NCBI RefSeq assembly: GCF_000282595.1
Contig: NZ_AKIZ01000038.1
Span: forward strand, 62,001 to 126,000
DNA from: Phyllobacterium sp. YR531
Lineage (GTDB): Bacteria; Pseudomonadota; Alphaproteobacteria; Rhizobiales; Rhizobiaceae
DNA: 64,000 nt
Direction: 5' to 3'
This document shows positions 25,758 through 34,533 of this stretch, piece after piece. Within the stretch, counting starts at the first letter, position 1; every line of letters begins with the position of its first letter. Below the pieces are notes generated by a model that had not been told where the DNA came from, made no database searches, and saw only the letters and a list, made by a program, of their open reading frames with translations. A program made the position numbers and the translations under genes.

Positions 25758-27188
25758 TCAAAGCTTGGGCAAATCGATAGCAAGCATTGTCTTCTTACGC
25801 AGTGGTAGCGCGTAGCCCGCAATCAACGCACCCAATCCGATGATCGTCGATACCGCGAAAATCATGATCGAGGCTTCCCGCAATGCATCCGGCGTTGTTG
25901 CCAACGGATAACCGACCGCATTGGCGGCAAGACCGGATACAGCAGCCCCGATGGCATAACCAGCAGATTGCAACGTTGGCAGCAAGGCTGAGGCGCGGTC
26001 CCGTTCGCCACTTTTGGCAGCTTCCATGACTGTCTGGCTGAGGAAGCCCCAGCTTATGCCGAAACCTGTGCCAATCAATATCTGACCGAGCATGACAACC
26101 AGCGGCTTATCGAGGGAAAAGCCGAAAACGATGATCGCCAGACCACTGACAAGCAGCGTGGGTCCAAGGCGGATCATCCATGCACGGCGGCGCGGGTCCT
26201 GAATATTGGCGACCAGAATTGCAAAGAGGCTCCAAGCGATAGCGAAAGTTGCGCTGAAAGCACCTGCCTTTGTCGGGCCGTAACCCCATAGGTTCTGCAA
26301 GGTCATCACCAGATAAACTGATGTCACGGCCTGTGCGATGGGCATTAGCAGGACAACCCAAAGGCCAATGCCAACAGTTGAATTAAGGGCAAAGGCATCG
26401 GATGGAAACAGAGGCGTTTCACTGCGACGATCGATTGCAACGACTGACGCCAGAACAATTGCCGCGCCCGCAACGAACAACACTTCCATCGATACAGTTT
26501 GCATGATGCTGGCCAGTGCAACGAGCATGATACCTGCTCCGATGGCAGACAGGCGCAGAAACGGAACGCTTAAACGCTGAACTTCGCCGGAAAAACGCGG
26601 CACAATGCGAAATGTCAGCGCAATGAAGATCAGGCCGAGAGGAACGTTGACTAGAAATGCAGCACGCCATGAAAGGTGTTCGGTGAGCATGCCGGACACG
26701 AGCGGACCGCCGAATGCAGCGACAGCCCACACAACCGCTTCAGCACCAAATACTTTTGCCACAAGCCGGGACGGAAACAATTCAGGGATCAGCGCATAAC
26801 AGGTTGCGGCGATAATACCTTCGCCGATACCCTGCAACGCCCGGCCTATCAGGACTTCAGTCATGGACGAGGCAAAGGCTGCAATAAGCGTACCGGCAAG
26901 GAAGACCAAAGCCGAGCCAACAAGTGCGGTACGCGAGCCAAAGCGAGCCTTCAGCAAAGCACCGCTGGCACCGCCAACAATGGAAAACACCAGATAAAGC
27001 GTGAATGCCCAGGATATCAGCTCAATGCCACCAATCTCACCAACGGCGGTGGGGAGTGACGTTGAAACCAGAAATCCATTGAATGCAAAGAGGGCAACAC
27101 CCAGACATAGGGTTGTCGTGGCTGCCGAATATTTCGCAGTCAACAGTTCGGCCCAGCGTGCATCGCCGGTTGGAGCATGGTCACTCAT
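25758..27188 (-). CDS. MFS transporter
   Basis: A 476-residue major facilitator permease with about twelve to fourteen membrane helices. Loop 2-3 reads GALLKARFGSRTALVGS, the MFS motif A region, and IGRALQGIGEGIIAATCYALIPELF in helices four and five is close to that of the EmrB/QacA drug-resistance group. A proton-coupled efflux role is therefore likely but the substrate is not known. It is divergent from a SufR-like regulator gene 93 bases away, which probably controls it. Confidence 0.85.
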   Translation of the reverse strand: MSDHAPTGDARWAELLTAKYSAATTTLCLGVALFAFNGFLVSTSLPTAVGEIGGIELISWAFTLYLVFSIVGGASGALLKARFGSRTALVGSALVFLAGTLIAAFASSMTEVLIGRALQGIGEGIIAATCYALIPELFPSRLVAKVFGAEAVVWAVAAFGGPLVSGMLTEHLSWRAAFLVNVPLGLIFIALTFRIVPRFSGEVQRLSVPFLRLSAIGAGIMLVALASIMQTVSMEVLFVAGAAIVLASVVAIDRRSETPLFPSDAFALNSTVGIGLWVVLLMPIAQAVTSVYLVMTLQNLWGYGPTKAGAFSATFAIAWSLFAILVANIQDPRRRAWMIRLGPTLLVSGLAIIVFGFSLDKPLVVMLGQILIGTGFGISWGFLSQTVMEAAKSGERDRASALLPTLQSAGYAIGAAVSGLAANAVGYPLATTPDALREASIMIFAVSTIIGLGALIAGYALPLRKKTMLAIDLPKL

Positions 27189-27281
27189 GGCATTTCCTCA
27201 ATTTAATAAGTTTTTTGTTTTTATATTCCTGTTTATAAAACAAGCAATAGCTTTTTTAATTTTTATCCCTATATTGCCGGC
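27189..27281. promoter_or_regulatory. Divergent promoter region, MFS gene and SufR-like regulator
   Basis: These 93 bases separate the two divergent start codons and are AT-rich, with poly-T runs. Both promoters and any operator must lie here. No clear inverted repeat is seen. Confidence 0.5.
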
Positions 27282-27941
27282 ATGCAGGATCGCACGACCA
27301 ACCGTATGCTTTATTCGCTGAAAGTGACAGGAGCCCAGACCGCTGCGGCATTGGCGCAGCGTCTCGATATTACGGCTGTTGCGGTTCGGCAGATGCTGGG
27401 CAGGTTACATGAAACCGGTCTCGTGGATTACGAAGACAGCCGCGAAAGCGTTGGCAGACCGAAGCGTTTCTGGCATTTGACGGAGGCGGGAAACGGGCAG
27501 TTTCCCGATAATCATGCCGGACTGACCAGAGATCTTATTGCATCGATTTCTGCGGTTTTTGGCGAGGCTGGTCTCGATCAGCTGATTTCGCACCGCGAGC
27601 AGGCCACTCTTAATCAGTACCAGCTGGCACTAGAGCCAATTGAAAGTCTTGAAGCCAAGGTCGAACAGCTTGCGGCCATTCGATCAGCGGAAGGTTATAT
27701 GGCCGCCAGCACCCGGGATGCCGAAGGCAATCTTGTTCTCGTTGAGAACCATTGTCCCATTTGCGTTGCCGCCAAAGCATGCCAAAAGCTCTGCCGCTCT
27801 GAACTTGACGTGTTTCAGGCAGCACTTGGGCCCGATGTTGAAGTCAAGCGCTTTGAGCACATTCTCAAAGGCGCACGCCGTTGCGCCTATACAATTACCC
27901 CAAGAACAAAACAAAATGACCAGCTCGCGATGAAACTGTAG
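27282..27941 (+). CDS. SufR-like/COG2345 transcriptional regulator with cysteine cluster
   Basis: A 219-residue regulator. The first 70 residues are a winged helix-turn-helix (AAALAQRLDITAVAVRQMLGRL, then a VGRPKRFWHLTEAG wing). The C-terminal part carries five cysteines, C158, C161, C167, C171 and C201, in ENHCPICVAAKACQKLC and ARRCAYTI. Related proteins such as SufR use cysteines in this region to bind an iron-sulfur cluster and sense it. Here the number of cysteines is richer than the minimum. It likely senses redox, iron or a reactive compound and regulates the divergent MFS gene; this is inference. Confidence 0.82.
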   Translation: MQDRTTNRMLYSLKVTGAQTAAALAQRLDITAVAVRQMLGRLHETGLVDYEDSRESVGRPKRFWHLTEAGNGQFPDNHAGLTRDLIASISAVFGEAGLDQLISHREQATLNQYQLALEPIESLEAKVEQLAAIRSAEGYMAASTRDAEGNLVLVENHCPICVAAKACQKLCRSELDVFQAALGPDVEVKRFEHILKGARRCAYTITPRTKQNDQLAMKL

Positions 27942-27956
27942 TTTTCCTGACGTTTA

Positions 27957-28619
27957 TCATTCCGGCTTGGGAATAACGGCGGTCGTGTAGAGCGAATGCA
28001 ATTGCCAGCCGAGCGTCTCGTAAAGCGCCCTGCCATCCGGAGTAGCGACCAGCGCAGCATTGTAAACGTTCTTGCCGTGTGAAATCAGCTCCAGCTGCTT
28101 CATGATCAACCGGCCAAGCCCCTTGCGGCGATGACTTTCATGCGTGCTTATCCGGTCATACACGGCCAGCCCGCCCGGGAAAGCTATTCTCCCGGTAGCT
28201 GCCATTTCGCCGGCGCTATCCACAATGTTAAGCAATGTCATGTGCTCATGAACCTGATGCTGATACGAATATCCGGCAGGCAACTCCGCAATGTCTCCTC
28301 GCATTCTGCCATCCAGCAACATCATGAAACCGGGCGACTGGATTTGCCAGCGCGAAGGCAGTTTCGGCCGGACAAGCTTTGGCGGGGCGCAGATTTTCAG
28401 GAAAACCAAAGGCTCGGTAATCGCCTCTGCATGCTGACGCACATTATCGGAGTATTCAGAAAAAACATAACGTCGCGTCTGATCCGGAAGGCCGACTTCC
28501 ACGCGATAGGCTCCATTCTCGAAAACAGGCGGCGGCACTTGGCGGGTGAGCGCCCAGCCTTTCACCCAGTTTTTGACAATTGCAGGGTCGGCTTTCAAGT
28601 CAGTCTCAGCAATGGCCAT
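27957..28619 (-). CDS. GNAT family acetyltransferase
   Basis: A 220-residue protein with a C-terminal GNAT domain: STHESHRRKGLGRLIMKQLE is the acetyl-CoA-binding A motif (R-x-x-G-x-G), preceded by a GRIAFPGGLAVYDRI strand and followed by ALYETLGWQLH. The first 100 residues are not part of a known domain and have the FSEYSDNVRQHAEAITEP stretch. The substrate is unknown. It reads left behind the second GNAT gene with 39 bases between them, and both may follow holC in one long unit. Confidence 0.8.
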   Translation of the reverse strand: MAIAETDLKADPAIVKNWVKGWALTRQVPPPVFENGAYRVEVGLPDQTRRYVFSEYSDNVRQHAEAITEPLVFLKICAPPKLVRPKLPSRWQIQSPGFMMLLDGRMRGDIAELPAGYSYQHQVHEHMTLLNIVDSAGEMAATGRIAFPGGLAVYDRISTHESHRRKGLGRLIMKQLELISHGKNVYNAALVATPDGRALYETLGWQLHSLYTTAVIPKPE

Positions 28620-28658
28620 AATGATCTTTACCGGTTCGATGCATCGCCGCAGTTTTTG

Positions 28659-29207
28659 TCAAACTGCAATAAAACTATAGAGCATGGGACTCATAAACCG
28701 ATCCCCTACCCGCCAATAATCGCGTAATGGTCCACCCTCCAGCTTGAAGCCTAGTCTGGTTGCCAGACGGATCGAGGGATCATTATCGGGATGGATTATC
28801 GCGGCAATACGCCGGGTCTTCAGCTGATCGACGCAGTGCGTCATCATTTGCTGCACGGCTTCGGTCATCAAGCCCCTGCCATGGTAGTCAGCCTGAAGTA
28901 TATAGCCAATCTCAAGCCTGCGGCTATGAGCTTCGCGATGATGATAATTGATCATCCCGATACATTCATCATTCTGAATATCTGCGACAGCCCAGGCGAT
29001 GGCTGAATAAGGCTGTATGGTTTTTGCGAGAGCGCGAACCCAGCCCCGCGTCTCCTGAATGTTTTTGCACGGAGCAAAATCCCAGTACCGCACGAGATCA
29101 TGATTGCCGAGACAGGCATGGAGACCTTTGTCGTCCTTTGACTCAAACTGCCGCAATCGCAGTCTCGGTGTTATCATCGTCGGGAATTTCGTGGCAGGTT
29201 CAGCCAT
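28659..29207 (-). CDS. GNAT family acetyltransferase, RimJ/RimL-like
   Basis: A 182-residue protein of the RimJ/RimL type. ITPRLRLRQFESKDDKGLHACL is the usual front, QADYHGRGLMTEAVQQMM holds the acetyl-CoA loop, and NDPSIRLATRLGFKLEGG is the B motif end. Such enzymes acetylate ribosomal protein N-termini, other proteins or small molecules; here the substrate is unknown. I chose the ATG at 29207 because the sequence upstream of it belongs to the preceding gene. It overlaps that gene by eight bases, so the two are coupled. Confidence 0.87.
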   Translation of the reverse strand: MAEPATKFPTMITPRLRLRQFESKDDKGLHACLGNHDLVRYWDFAPCKNIQETRGWVRALAKTIQPYSAIAWAVADIQNDECIGMINYHHREAHSRRLEIGYILQADYHGRGLMTEAVQQMMTHCVDQLKTRRIAAIIHPDNDPSIRLATRLGFKLEGGPLRDYWRVGDRFMSPMLYSFIAV

Positions 29208-29799
29208 TGCGACCCCATTTGGGTGCAGGAGGAGCGACGGGGGCTGATGCTTTGCTGCGGCGGCGCAAAAACAAAAGTCCCGCAATGCCGATCACGATCA
29301 GGGCAAGACCTGCCGGCAGGATACGCCAGTCAACCATTACCGCATTTTTGCGCAGTACCAGATCGACATGCGCCACTTCCAAACCATCAAAATCGCCGGG
29401 CCCGATGGTGAAGAGATATTCCCCATCTTCAGTCGGATCGATATCGCCAATATCGTCGCGATAGACTTGCTGCCCTTGCGGCGAACCTTTGTTCGTGGCT
29501 TTCGATCCCGTGTAATTCAGCGTTTCAACAAGGACATCCTTGCCATTGTGCGTTACGACAGCAGTCAGCGCTGTCCGGCTTGTCGTCGGAATAAAATTGC
29601 GGATTGTCTGCATATCGACAAAGGCACGTATTGGCGCGTCCTCCGCTTTGAGGACAATCGAAACCGGCTTGTAAGGTCCGGGCCGGTCATAAACGCGCCA
29701 GCTTCCGATTTCCTCACCCGAAAAATTCAGCGCGACCCATGGCCCGCCAATACCAAAAACAACACCGACAATAAGCAAAAACAGAAAAACAAAACGCAT
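29200..29799 (-). CDS. Membrane protein of unknown function
   Basis: A 199-residue protein with a hydrophobic start (MRFVFLFLLIVGVVFGIGGP), a soluble middle of about 120 residues, and a second membrane helix near the end (ILPAGLALIVIGIAGLLFL) followed by a basic tail. It should be held in the inner membrane with the middle part in the periplasm. I do not recognise the family. GAGGGGGG lies five bases before the ATG at 29799. Its gene is 11 bases behind holC and overlaps the RimJ-like gene. Confidence 0.7.
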   Translation of the reverse strand: MRFVFLFLLIVGVVFGIGGPWVALNFSGEEIGSWRVYDRPGPYKPVSIVLKAEDAPIRAFVDMQTIRNFIPTTSRTALTAVVTHNGKDVLVETLNYTGSKATNKGSPQGQQVYRDDIGDIDPTEDGEYLFTIGPGDFDGLEVAHVDLVLRKNAVMVDWRILPAGLALIVIGIAGLLFLRRRSKASAPVAPPAPKWGRNG

Positions 29800-29810
29800 T
29801 AACGCCCCCC

Positions 29811-30260
29811 TCAAGCCTTTTTCTCCCAGCGCCCTTCATCGTTCTGCTGCCAATAGGTCAGTGCGTGGCCTTGATCCTTCAACAGTTTCCATTGCGCGCG
29901 CGCCTGCTCAAGCTGCTGCTGGTCATGGCCGTCAAACATGAGAATGAGCCGCTCGTAATTTTCAGCATCACTTGGAATCGCGCCGTCCACAAGAAAGCGC
30001 ACTGTTGCAGCATTGGGGTTCGTATCGCTGGTTGTCAGAATAACCGGCTGTTCTTCCGGATTGGCCTCTTGATCAGTGCCGTGAGCAAGAAATGACGAAT
30101 CGGACCACGTCCAAAGGTGATTATCCAGACTGTCGCGGCGCTCTTCCGAGCCGGTCTGAATGACAACCTTCCACTTCCGGTCCAAAGAACGCTCGACCAG
30201 ACCCGGCAATGCATTTTCGAGCGTGGATTCAGTCAGATGATAGAAGAGAATTTCAGTCAT
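29811..30260 (-). CDS. holC: DNA polymerase III subunit chi
   Basis: Chi joins the clamp loader to single-strand-binding protein at the replication fork. The 149-residue protein shows the family pattern: EILFYHLTESTLENALPGLVERSLDRKWKV, then LWTWSDSSFLAHG, QPVILTT, RFLVDGAIP, and YERLILMFDG. Length is normal. It lies behind the third palindromic repeat. In Rhizobiales pepA and holC are often neighbours, and here pepA lies 219 bases upstream with the repeat between, so they may not share transcripts. Confidence 0.92.
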   Translation of the reverse strand: MTEILFYHLTESTLENALPGLVERSLDRKWKVVIQTGSEERRDSLDNHLWTWSDSSFLAHGTDQEANPEEQPVILTTSDTNPNAATVRFLVDGAIPSDAENYERLILMFDGHDQQQLEQARAQWKLLKDQGHALTYWQQNDEGRWEKKA

Positions 30261-30315
30261 TCATGCGGCCATTCAAGTTGGAGCGTCGACAGTCAATGTG
30301 ACGGCAGCAACGTCA

Positions 30316-30433
30316 TGCGTGGTTCGACAAGCTCACCATGAGGGATGCTGGAGAATGCAGATGACATTGCCGCAACTCCATGACCGTCATGCCAGCCACC
30401 CCATTCATCATGGTGAGCTTGTCGAACCACGCA
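30316..30433. repeat. Palindromic repeat element, copy 3
   Basis: Arms at 30316-30342 and 30408-30433 (TGCGTGGTTCGAC...CCATGAG and its reverse complement) enclose a 65-base centre. The arms pair perfectly apart from the innermost base. It lies between pepA and holC, both reading left. It is the shortest copy and closest to a simple consensus. Confidence 0.88.
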
Positions 30434-30479
30434 TAACACTGATGCCAATCCTATCGCAAAATTCAATCAGCGACAGGCG

Positions 30480-31970
30480 TCAGCTTTCGAAATTATCCCG
30501 GACCAGCCTGTCAAGAAGCCGCACGCCGAAACCGGAGGCCCATGATTGACTATACTCGTTGGCAGGCGCTCCCATCGCCGTCGCAGCAATATCAAGATGA
30601 GCCCAGGGCGTATCGCCGACAAACCGTTTCAGAAATTGTGCTGCAATGATTGCTCCGCCATAGCGTCCACCAATATTCTTCATATCGGCATTTTTTGTAT
30701 CCAGAAGCTTGTCATATTCCGGTCCAAGCGGCATGCGCCAAAGTTTTTCACCCGTACCCTGCCCGGCTTCCAAAAGCTGGTCGGCCAGTGCATCGTCATT
30801 GGAGAAAAGACCTGCATAGTGAAGGCCAAGCGCGATCATGATCGCACCAGTCAGCGTGGCAAGGTTGATAACAAATTTGGGGTTGAAGCGGTCATTGCAA
30901 TAATAAAGTGCATCCGCAAGAACGAGGCGTCCTTCCGCATCGGTATTGAGCACTTCGATGGTCTGACCCGACATTGACGTCACAATGTCGCCGGGACGCT
31001 GCGCCTCGCCATTGATCATGTTTTCGACGATACCGACAATGCCAACGACATTTACCTTCGCTTTGCGGGTGGCGAGAGTGTGCATCAGCCCGGTTACTGC
31101 TGCAGCGCCGCCCATGTCACCCTTCATTTCCTCCATGCCACCAGCAGTCTTGATGGAGAGACCGCCGCTGTCGAAGGTGACACCCTTTCCGACAAATGCA
31201 ACGGGCTGATCTTTGCCCTTGCCGCCATTCCACTGCATGACCGCCAGACGAGCCGGACGCGAAGAACCTTGTGCAACGCCGAGAAGTGAGCCCATGCCGA
31301 GCTTCTTCATATCCTTTTCTGAAAGGATTTCGACTTTCACATCAAGCTTTTTTAGTTCTTCAATACGTTCGGCAAATTCAATGGGGCCAAGAATATTTGC
31401 AGGTTCGTTGACCAGATCTCGGGCCAGAATGACGCCCTCCGCAACGGCCTCGGTCTGTGCGAAGGCTTTTTTCGCTGCCTGAGGGTCCGCAACATGGATT
31501 GTTATCCGTGCGGAGTGGTAGTCTTTCTCGCCGTCCTTGTTCTTCTTGGTCTTGTATTTGTTGAAACTATAGGACCGCAGCAGCATGCCGAGTGCAAATT
31601 CTGCAGCGCTTTCAGCTGTAACTTCCATATCGGGAAGCGCCAGAATGACCGATATATTTTTCACACCGGCAACTTTTGAAAGTGCTGCGCCGCCCAGTTT
31701 CAGCCAATCATCGGCCTTAAGTTTGTCCGGATCACCCGCTCCTATCAGCACCAGACGATCAAGTTGAACATCGGCAGGAGCGATTGTGGAAATACCAGAA
31801 GCCAGTTTTCCCTTGAAATCCGAGACATTGATGATACGCGACAACGTAGCGGCACCAATGATGGATTCGGCGGCTGCGGCGATCTTGCCTTCAGCATTTA
31901 CGAGCAGAACGGCGGTGTTACCTTCAACTGGCGCGTGCTTTGCAAAACTGATGGATGGGCGTTTGGACAT
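30480..31970 (-). CDS. pepA: Leucyl aminopeptidase
   Basis: PepA is a cytoplasmic two-metal aminopeptidase of family M17, 496 residues. The active-site run is [14 protein letters not shown], and other metal ligands come in [15 protein letters not shown] and the DMGGAAAV region. The N-terminal macro-like domain is present (residues 1-170). PepA removes N-terminal residues, and in E. coli also binds DNA in Xer recombination; that second role is not shown here. The start has a GATATC-rich leader with weak ribosome signal (GGAGATATC). Confidence 0.96.
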   Translation of the reverse strand: MSKRPSISFAKHAPVEGNTAVLLVNAEGKIAAAAESIIGAATLSRIINVSDFKGKLASGISTIAPADVQLDRLVLIGAGDPDKLKADDWLKLGGAALSKVAGVKNISVILALPDMEVTAESAAEFALGMLLRSYSFNKYKTKKNKDGEKDYHSARITIHVADPQAAKKAFAQTEAVAEGVILARDLVNEPANILGPIEFAERIEELKKLDVKVEILSEKDMKKLGMGSLLGVAQGSSRPARLAVMQWNGGKGKDQPVAFVGKGVTFDSGGLSIKTAGGMEEMKGDMGGAAAVTGLMHTLATRKAKVNVVGIVGIVENMINGEAQRPGDIVTSMSGQTIEVLNTDAEGRLVLADALYYCNDRFNPKFVINLATLTGAIMIALGLHYAGLFSNDDALADQLLEAGQGTGEKLWRMPLGPEYDKLLDTKNADMKNIGGRYGGAIIAAQFLKRFVGDTPWAHLDIAATAMGAPANEYSQSWASGFGVRLLDRLVRDNFES

Positions 31971-32241
31971 GATATCTCCGGATTGAACAAAACGTGATTT
32001 TCTTATTCGTCAAAGGTGATGAAATAAGGGACTCGACGAAGTATGTGGACTAATACCTTGTTAACCAGCTTTCTTCGCCTATTTTTAGCCAAGCCTGACT
32101 AGATTGAAACTAAAGTCTATATATAGAAGACGTAACGGGTTCGTCCCAAAATTCCATGGGGTTCATGGAATAAACTGAACAGCCGGACTTTCCGGTCCGG
32201 TAGTTAAACAAGGTGGCGGAACTCTTCTTGCGAAACATGAC

Positions 32242-33444
32242 ATGCGCCTGATTGAGATATATATCTTGCGACGGATCGTCGTCATGTTCTTTGCTGTCCT
32301 GCTTTCGGCGGTCGGCGTGACGTGGATTGTCCAGGTATTGGGACGTATCAACTTCCTGACGACAAGCGGGCAGAGCTTTTTCTATATTCTCAAGTTCAGC
32401 TCCAACCTGCTGCCATCGGCCTTCCCACTGGTCATGCCCTTCGCGCTCGTGATTGCCGTTACACAAACACTTTCGACCATGAATCAGGACTCGGAGCTGG
32501 TGGTTATCAATGCCGCCGGTGCACCACGTTCTGCCGTGATTCGCCCTGTTCTGGTTTTTGCAGCGGTGGTTTCTATCTCCTCCTTTGTCATTGCCAATTT
32601 CATTGCCCCCTACTCAAGCCTTAACATGCGCCAGATGATTGCCGACGCCAATGCAGACGTCGTCAATCTTGTGGTGCAACAGGGCGCTTTTCAGGAACTG
32701 GCAGACAATCTCTATATCCAGATTGAAGCACGTGACTCCAACGGCTCCATCAAAGGGTTATTTGTATCGGATTCACGCGATCCAACGACTGATCTGATCT
32801 ACTACGCAAAGGAAGGTCTGGTCGTCGAAACGGGAAACCAGAGCCTGCTGGTGATGAAAGATGGTGAAATTGATCGCCGCGACGTCAAGACCGGTAATGT
32901 TTCCATCATCAAGTTCAATACATATGCACTTGATCTGGCAGCATTTCTGGCAGCAGACGAGAAAGAACCGACCATTTTTGCGAAAGACCGCCCTCTGGAT
33001 GAGTTGCTGAATCCGGATCCGAATGACAAGCAATATCAGAGTAATCCGTTGCGGTTCACATCCGAGATTTACAAGCGTTTCACCGAATGGAGCTATGCTT
33101 TCGTTTTCGCGCTGATCGCACTGGCGGCAGCAGCCGACTCGCGCTCCCATCGTGAAGCACGCATTTCGGCGTCGTTTACCGCGATAACACTCAGCCTGAT
33201 CGTATTCTGGCTTGCCTATTCCACAGGGCAAAATACCAGCAAAAATGCGGATTTGTTGCCTCTCCTTATAGCCATACCACTCTTTGCCGCTCTGGCAGCG
33301 ACCTATGCTCTGGTGACAAACCGACAAGTTGGTCTGCCTGACAGCTGGACAAGATGGTTGAAATCGAATCTGGCAGCACGGCAGGAAGCCTTCGCAGGCG
33401 CAAGTAACCGGCTGTTCAAACGCAGGCGTGGAGGCCATCGCTAA
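32242..33444 (+). CDS. lptF: LPS export permease LptF
   Basis: LptF and LptG form the inner membrane core of the LptB2FGC machine that moves lipopolysaccharide out of the membrane. The 400-residue protein has three membrane helices at each end and a periplasmic beta-jellyroll between (about 120-270). Its front IEIYILRRIVVMFFAVLLSAV and the coupling region PSAFPLVMPFALVIAVTQTLSTMNQDSELVVINAAG match YjgP/YjgQ proteins. The stop overlaps the lptG start (TAATG). It begins an envelope operon that runs through lptD and probably on to surA. Confidence 0.94.
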   Translation: MRLIEIYILRRIVVMFFAVLLSAVGVTWIVQVLGRINFLTTSGQSFFYILKFSSNLLPSAFPLVMPFALVIAVTQTLSTMNQDSELVVINAAGAPRSAVIRPVLVFAAVVSISSFVIANFIAPYSSLNMRQMIADANADVVNLVVQQGAFQELADNLYIQIEARDSNGSIKGLFVSDSRDPTTDLIYYAKEGLVVETGNQSLLVMKDGEIDRRDVKTGNVSIIKFNTYALDLAAFLAADEKEPTIFAKDRPLDELLNPDPNDKQYQSNPLRFTSEIYKRFTEWSYAFVFALIALAAAADSRSHREARISASFTAITLSLIVFWLAYSTGQNTSKNADLLPLLIAIPLFAALAATYALVTNRQVGLPDSWTRWLKSNLAARQEAFAGASNRLFKRRRGGHR

Positions 33445-34532
33445 TGATAGGCTGGACGCTCGGACGATATTTCTTTCTGCGCTACGTGACGATCACGGCA
33501 TATTTTCTGCTGGGCAGTTTCGCATTGGCGCTGATTCTGGATTTTACCGAATTGTCCGGTAAATTATCGTCACTGCCGGATTATTCGCCGCTCGCCGCCT
33601 TCGGCATATCGGCGATGCGTATCCCTTTCATCATGCAGCAGGTATTCCCGTTCATCGCCCTGTTCTCTGCGATGGCAACACTGATCTCGCTTAACCGCAA
33701 ATATGAGCTTGTGGTTGCACGCTCTGTGGGTGTTTCGGCATGGCAGTTCCTGCTGCCGGCATGCGCGGGAGCGCTGCTTTTCGGCCTCATCGCCATTCTG
33801 CTGGTCAATCCCCTCGCCGCACACGGCTATGAGAAGAGCGAGCAGATCACTGCAAACTGGCGTTCCGGCAAGGCAAATGATGTGGGCACGGACCGTGTGC
33901 CATGGCTCCGGCAGAAGACCGAAGATGGCGAAACCATCATCGGTGCAAAATCTATCGTCAATCGTGGTTTACGATTGGTTGATGCAACTTTTATCCGGCT
34001 GGACAAGAATCAGGACATTCAGGAACGTCTTGATGCACGCACTGCTGACCTGAAAGACGGCTATTGGGAACTCAACAATGTGACGAAATTCGTCCTTGGT
34101 GAAACACCTGTTCCGCAACCTTCAGTACGCATTCCGACGCATCTTCGCCCTGAATTTGTTGAAGAAAGCCTCGCCAAGCCAGAAACAATTCCTTTTTTCG
34201 AGCTGCGTAACAAAATTGCCGCAGCCCGTTCTTTCGGCTATTCGGCCAACAGTTTTGACATGCATTTCCAGTCTTTGCTGGCTTTACCGGCATTGTTGAT
34301 GGCGATGACTTTGATCGCCGCGACAGTTTCGTTGAAATTTGTTCGCTTTGGACAATCCGGAACGATGATTCTGGGTGGCGTCCTCGCGGGCTTCGTGCTT
34401 TATGTCGTCACTGTTGTGGTCAAGGCATTTGGTAATGCGGGATTCGTTCCGCCTTTCATTGCCGCATGGACACCCGTGTTGATTGCAACATTTTTTGGGG
34501 TCTCCTTTCTGTTGCACAAGGAGGATGGTTAG
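33444..34532 (+). CDS. lptG: LPS export permease LptG
   Basis: The partner of LptF, 362 residues, with the same arrangement: helices at 10-110, a periplasmic domain, and three more helices after about 265. The coupling helix region MQQVFPFIALFSAMATLISLNRKYELVVARSVG is well kept. It ends three bases before lptD starts, with an AAGGAGG ribosome site for lptD inside its last codons. The order lptF-lptG-lptD is common in alphaproteobacteria. Confidence 0.93.
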   Translation: MIGWTLGRYFFLRYVTITAYFLLGSFALALILDFTELSGKLSSLPDYSPLAAFGISAMRIPFIMQQVFPFIALFSAMATLISLNRKYELVVARSVGVSAWQFLLPACAGALLFGLIAILLVNPLAAHGYEKSEQITANWRSGKANDVGTDRVPWLRQKTEDGETIIGAKSIVNRGLRLVDATFIRLDKNQDIQERLDARTADLKDGYWELNNVTKFVLGETPVPQPSVRIPTHLRPEFVEESLAKPETIPFFELRNKIAAARSFGYSANSFDMHFQSLLALPALLMAMTLIAATVSLKFVRFGQSGTMILGGVLAGFVLYVVTVVVKAFGNAGFVPPFIAAWTPVLIATFFGVSFLLHKEDG

Positions 34533-34533
34533 A

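Noticed and set aside
32773-33438. 221-codon minus-strand ORF opposite lptF
   Set aside because: Cys- and Gln-rich antisense frame without motifs; lptF is complete on the plus strand.
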